Source: Arthrobacter crystallopoietes | GTDB taxonomy: Bacteria > Actinomycetota > Actinomycetes > Actinomycetales > Micrococcaceae | DNA length: 64,000 nt | Direction of reading: 5' to 3' | Assembly (NCBI RefSeq): GCF_002849715.1 | Contig: NZ_CP018863.1 | Coordinates: 3,968,001 to 4,032,000 of the forward strand | In this document: one piece after another, positions 62,074 through 64,000 of the stretch | How positions within the stretch are numbered: the first letter of the stretch is position 1 | Layout of the letters: each line of letters begins with the position of its first letter | Program-made: the position numbers and the translations under genes | The notes under the pieces: generated by a model | Databases searched by the model: none | Told to the model about the DNA's origin: nothing | What the model saw: the letters and a program-made list of their open reading frames with translations, nothing else

Positions 62074-63651
62074 CTACTTGAGCTTCACTTTGGCCAGCAC
62101 CATGTTGTGGTCGGATGCGGGGGTGGAGCGCAGCCGACCGTTGCGGTCGATGTCCAGGACGTTTTCGTAGGAGACGGTGCCGGCGATGTTCTTGGTGAAG
62201 ATGTAGTCGATCCGTCCGAACGTGGATTTCTGCTGCTTCTTGAAGCTGTTGGTCGTGGGGTAAAGGAAGTCGGTCTTGGCGGCTGAGGAGGCGGTGTCGG
62301 TCCAGCCCGCCTTGATCATGGCCTCGTGCGGCAGGTTCGAGGGTGTCACGTAGAAGCTCGAGTTCATGTCACCGCCGCTGACCACTGGGAGCTTGCGGAT
62401 GTTGATGGCCTTCATCCGCTTTTCGATCAGCTGCATCGTCGAGGTCTTCGACACCGCGCCCTTGACCGGGAGCTTGGGGGAGACGTGGAAGGAGACGGCG
62501 TAGAACTGCTTGCCGGTCTTCTTCGATTTCAGCAGGGCCCAGGCGGCGCCCCGTTGATCCTCGCCCTTGGCGACCGGGAGGGCGAAGGTGCCGCGCTTGA
62601 GCAGCGTGTATTTGGACGTTTTGTAGGCGATCCGGTTCACGTACTGCTGGGTGCCGGCCTTCTCTGGAGTGCGGTCGAGTGCGTAGCCAGCCTTCTTCAG
62701 GTGTCCCTGGAAGTCGGTCATCGCTTTGGTGTTCCTGGTGCCGGGGATATTCACATTCAGCGCCTCCTGCAGGAGGAGCACATCCGGGTTCTTGGCTTTG
62801 ATGGTCCGCAGGTGGGTCATCTTGCGGGTGTTCCAGTGCGGGACGCTGATGCCGGAGAGTTTGCAGCTGGCGCAGAGCAGGTTCTGACTGGCCACGGTCA
62901 GCGTCTCGGTGCCGCGGACCCCCGGCGCTGCCGGGTAGGCAGTGATGCGTGAGGACGTGCGGGTCTTGAAGGTCTTGTTGTGCGCCTGCACGCGGATGAA
63001 CGTCGGGTACGAGGACCGGGAACCGGCGGTGAGGTTCTTGATCGTGAAGCTGGTCCCGGTGATGTTTCGGTAGGTCCTGGGCCTCAGGGTCATGGCCATG
63101 TTGTCGGCGACCAGCACTGTGTAGTGGGTGGTGTACGCGGTCTTGTTCCAGCTGACCGTAATGCTGTCCGTGCCGCCCTTCGTCTTCAGCGGCGTGAATG
63201 CACCCGGGTAGTTGGCCCCGGTCATGGTCTTCAACGTCGCGGACCAGGGCGAACGATTCCATGTTCCCCACGGCTGGCCCTTGACGGGTGTGAGCGCACG
63301 GTACTGGATGTAGTAGGTGGTCGCGTTGGTGAGGCCGCCGATCCAGCGGCTGTTGACCTTCTCCTCGATTTTCGCGCCGACGAAGTCTGCGCGGGTGCCG
63401 TAGCGGACTTCCCAGCGTCCGACATCGCCGAACGCCGGCCACACGAGGGTCATACTGTTATAGCCCGGTGCGGCAGCGGTCTTCGGCGCCGGCAGGGGAG
63501 CCTGGCTTGAAGTGACGACTATGACTTTGCTCGCGGCAACGGCAGACGCAGAGGCAGCCGGTGCGGCAAAGGCTGTGCCGGGCACGGCAGCCGCGGTCAG
63601 GGAAGTGGTGAGCAGCACCGCGGCGGCTCGGCGCAGAAGAGAAGTTTTCAA
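62074..63651 (-). CDS. Secreted endonuclease/exonuclease/phosphatase family protein
   Basis: A 525-aa exported protein. The TTG at 63651 was chosen as start: GGAG lies seven bases upstream and the product begins MKTSLLRRAAAVLLTTSLTA, a classic signal peptide with cleavage near AFA-AP. Residues ~50-240 look like fibronectin type III-type repeats. The C-terminal ~270 residues are an EEP domain with LLQEALN (metal-binding Glu), VSGGDMNSSF (Asp and Asn) and PASDHNMVLAKV (Asp/His). It could be a nuclease or a phosphoesterase. The longer frame from an ATG at 63789 adds 46 residues ahead of the signal peptide and is less likely. Confidence 0.87.
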   Translation of the reverse strand: MKTSLLRRAAAVLLTTSLTAAAVPGTAFAAPAASASAVAASKVIVVTSSQAPLPAPKTAAAPGYNSMTLVWPAFGDVGRWEVRYGTRADFVGAKIEEKVNSRWIGGLTNATTYYIQYRALTPVKGQPWGTWNRSPWSATLKTMTGANYPGAFTPLKTKGGTDSITVSWNKTAYTTHYTVLVADNMAMTLRPRTYRNITGTSFTIKNLTAGSRSSYPTFIRVQAHNKTFKTRTSSRITAYPAAPGVRGTETLTVASQNLLCASCKLSGISVPHWNTRKMTHLRTIKAKNPDVLLLQEALNVNIPGTRNTKAMTDFQGHLKKAGYALDRTPEKAGTQQYVNRIAYKTSKYTLLKRGTFALPVAKGEDQRGAAWALLKSKKTGKQFYAVSFHVSPKLPVKGAVSKTSTMQLIEKRMKAINIRKLPVVSGGDMNSSFYVTPSNLPHEAMIKAGWTDTASSAAKTDFLYPTTNSFKKQQKSTFGRIDYIFTKNIAGTVSYENVLDIDRNGRLRSTPASDHNMVLAKVKLK

Positions 63652-63968
63652 TGGGACGCTCCGGGTGACGAGGTGGGCTACAAAGGAGACACGCGCCGAA
63701 ACTCCGAAACCAGCCCCCGGAGAAAAGTATGGGGCAAAAACGGGGGATTGGGGAAACGCTAAACCGATGCAAATTGAAAGCAGTCGCACACTCTAAAAGG
63801 GCTGAAGACGCCGTGCCCATGTCCGGTTCCACAGCCTCGGTTCGGTCCGTTCTTCCTCCTGCGCGGTTCGATGAAGGCCATGAAGAGACGATGCTGCCGG
63901 GCCTTCCTACGGCCGTCGCACTTAGCCGGCGTGTGGATGAAAAGCACTTTCCCATGGCCGGAGGCAAC
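63652..63968. other. Upstream region of the secreted nuclease, no gene seen
   Basis: About 320 bp between the nuclease start and the terminator at the right edge. Only short frames without ribosome-binding sites were found; it presumably carries the nuclease promoter. Confidence 0.5.
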
Positions 63969-64000
63969 AAAAAACCCCGGAAACCGTTAGGTTTCCGGGG
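63969..64000 (-). terminator. Rho-independent terminator of a gene beyond the right edge
   Basis: CCCCGGAAACC (63975-63985) and GGTTTCCGGGG (63990-64000) form a perfect 11-bp stem with a GTTA loop. The six As at 63969-63974 become a T-run on the minus strand, so it ends a minus-strand transcript coming from outside the window. Confidence 0.85.

Noticed and set aside
1..64000. CRISPR arrays, insertion sequences, prophage genes
   Set aside because: No regularly spaced identical repeats, transposase, integrase or phage structural genes were seen. The interspersed repeats A-C lack terminal inverted repeats and a coding element.

Overview
The window is high-GC chromosomal DNA from an actinobacterium, most likely Micrococcaceae (Arthrobacter-like). 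The pointers are a mycothiol gene (mshA), the divergent glgC/glgM pair, a high-molecular-weight FabG beside a thiolase and a MaoC hydratase, many GTG/TTG starts, probable leaderless starts, and a DUF3099/fabG neighbourhood. The genus is inferred from gene content only; no rRNA or complete tRNA gene is present.

Left part (1-31.4 kb) is mostly core metabolism. In order: a DUF3099 membrane protein cut by the left edge, fabG and a second SDR, serB, an ABC ATPase, a TauE/SafE permease, a SpoU-type RNA methyltransferase, ribosomal protein L31 type B, a flavin reductase, a lipoate-protein ligase, a hydrolase, a TPR regulator, aminopeptidase N, the circularly permuted ATP-grasp / alpha-E / transglutaminase trio with an adenine deaminase, a zinc-ribbon SDR, glgC and glgM. 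Next comes a fatty-acyl degradation locus (acyl-CoA dehydrogenase/oxidase, TetR, thiolase, HMW FabG, MaoC) with a clear palindromic operator between tetR and the thiolase gene, then a kynureninase and mshA.

Middle part (31.5-50.3 kb) is accessory and stress-related. A three-gene minus-strand operon encodes a type III polyketide synthase, a methyltransferase and an FAD hydroxylase, in the same order as the srsABC phenolic-lipid genes of Streptomyces griseus. It is followed by a phosphoribosyltransferase, an ATP-grasp/CocE-hydrolase pair, small envelope or stress proteins, an alpha-glucosidase, a CBS-pair protein, a pyruvate-oxidase-like ThDP enzyme, a FUSC transporter, DUF1684, a YdjM-type membrane protein and an SRPBCC protein.

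The most unusual part is 49.0-61.4 kb. A tightly coupled six-gene operon (50661-60958) pairs the two enzymes for L-2,3-diaminopropionate synthesis (SbnA- and SbnB-like) with a split, Pls-like non-ribosomal machine. One protein has four almost identical carrier domains fused to a membrane-bound terminal domain of the poly-lysine-synthetase type. A second has a headless condensation remnant followed by adenylation and carrier domains. A SyrP-like Fe(II)/2-oxoglutarate hydroxylase and a LuxE-type acyl-protein synthetase complete the set. No thioesterase, release domain or exporter is encoded. The simplest inference is a membrane-bound assembly line for a diaminopropionate-based, possibly hydroxylated and acylated oligomer or polymer. 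Upstream are three direct repeats at exact 11-bp spacing and a short palindrome. Three same-orientation copies of a roughly 100-190 bp interspersed repeat, with hairpin potential, flank the operon (two before, one after), followed by about 0.7 kb of non-coding DNA.

The right end holds a secreted endonuclease/exonuclease/phosphatase-family protein and, at the last bases, a strong terminator for a minus-strand gene beyond the edge.
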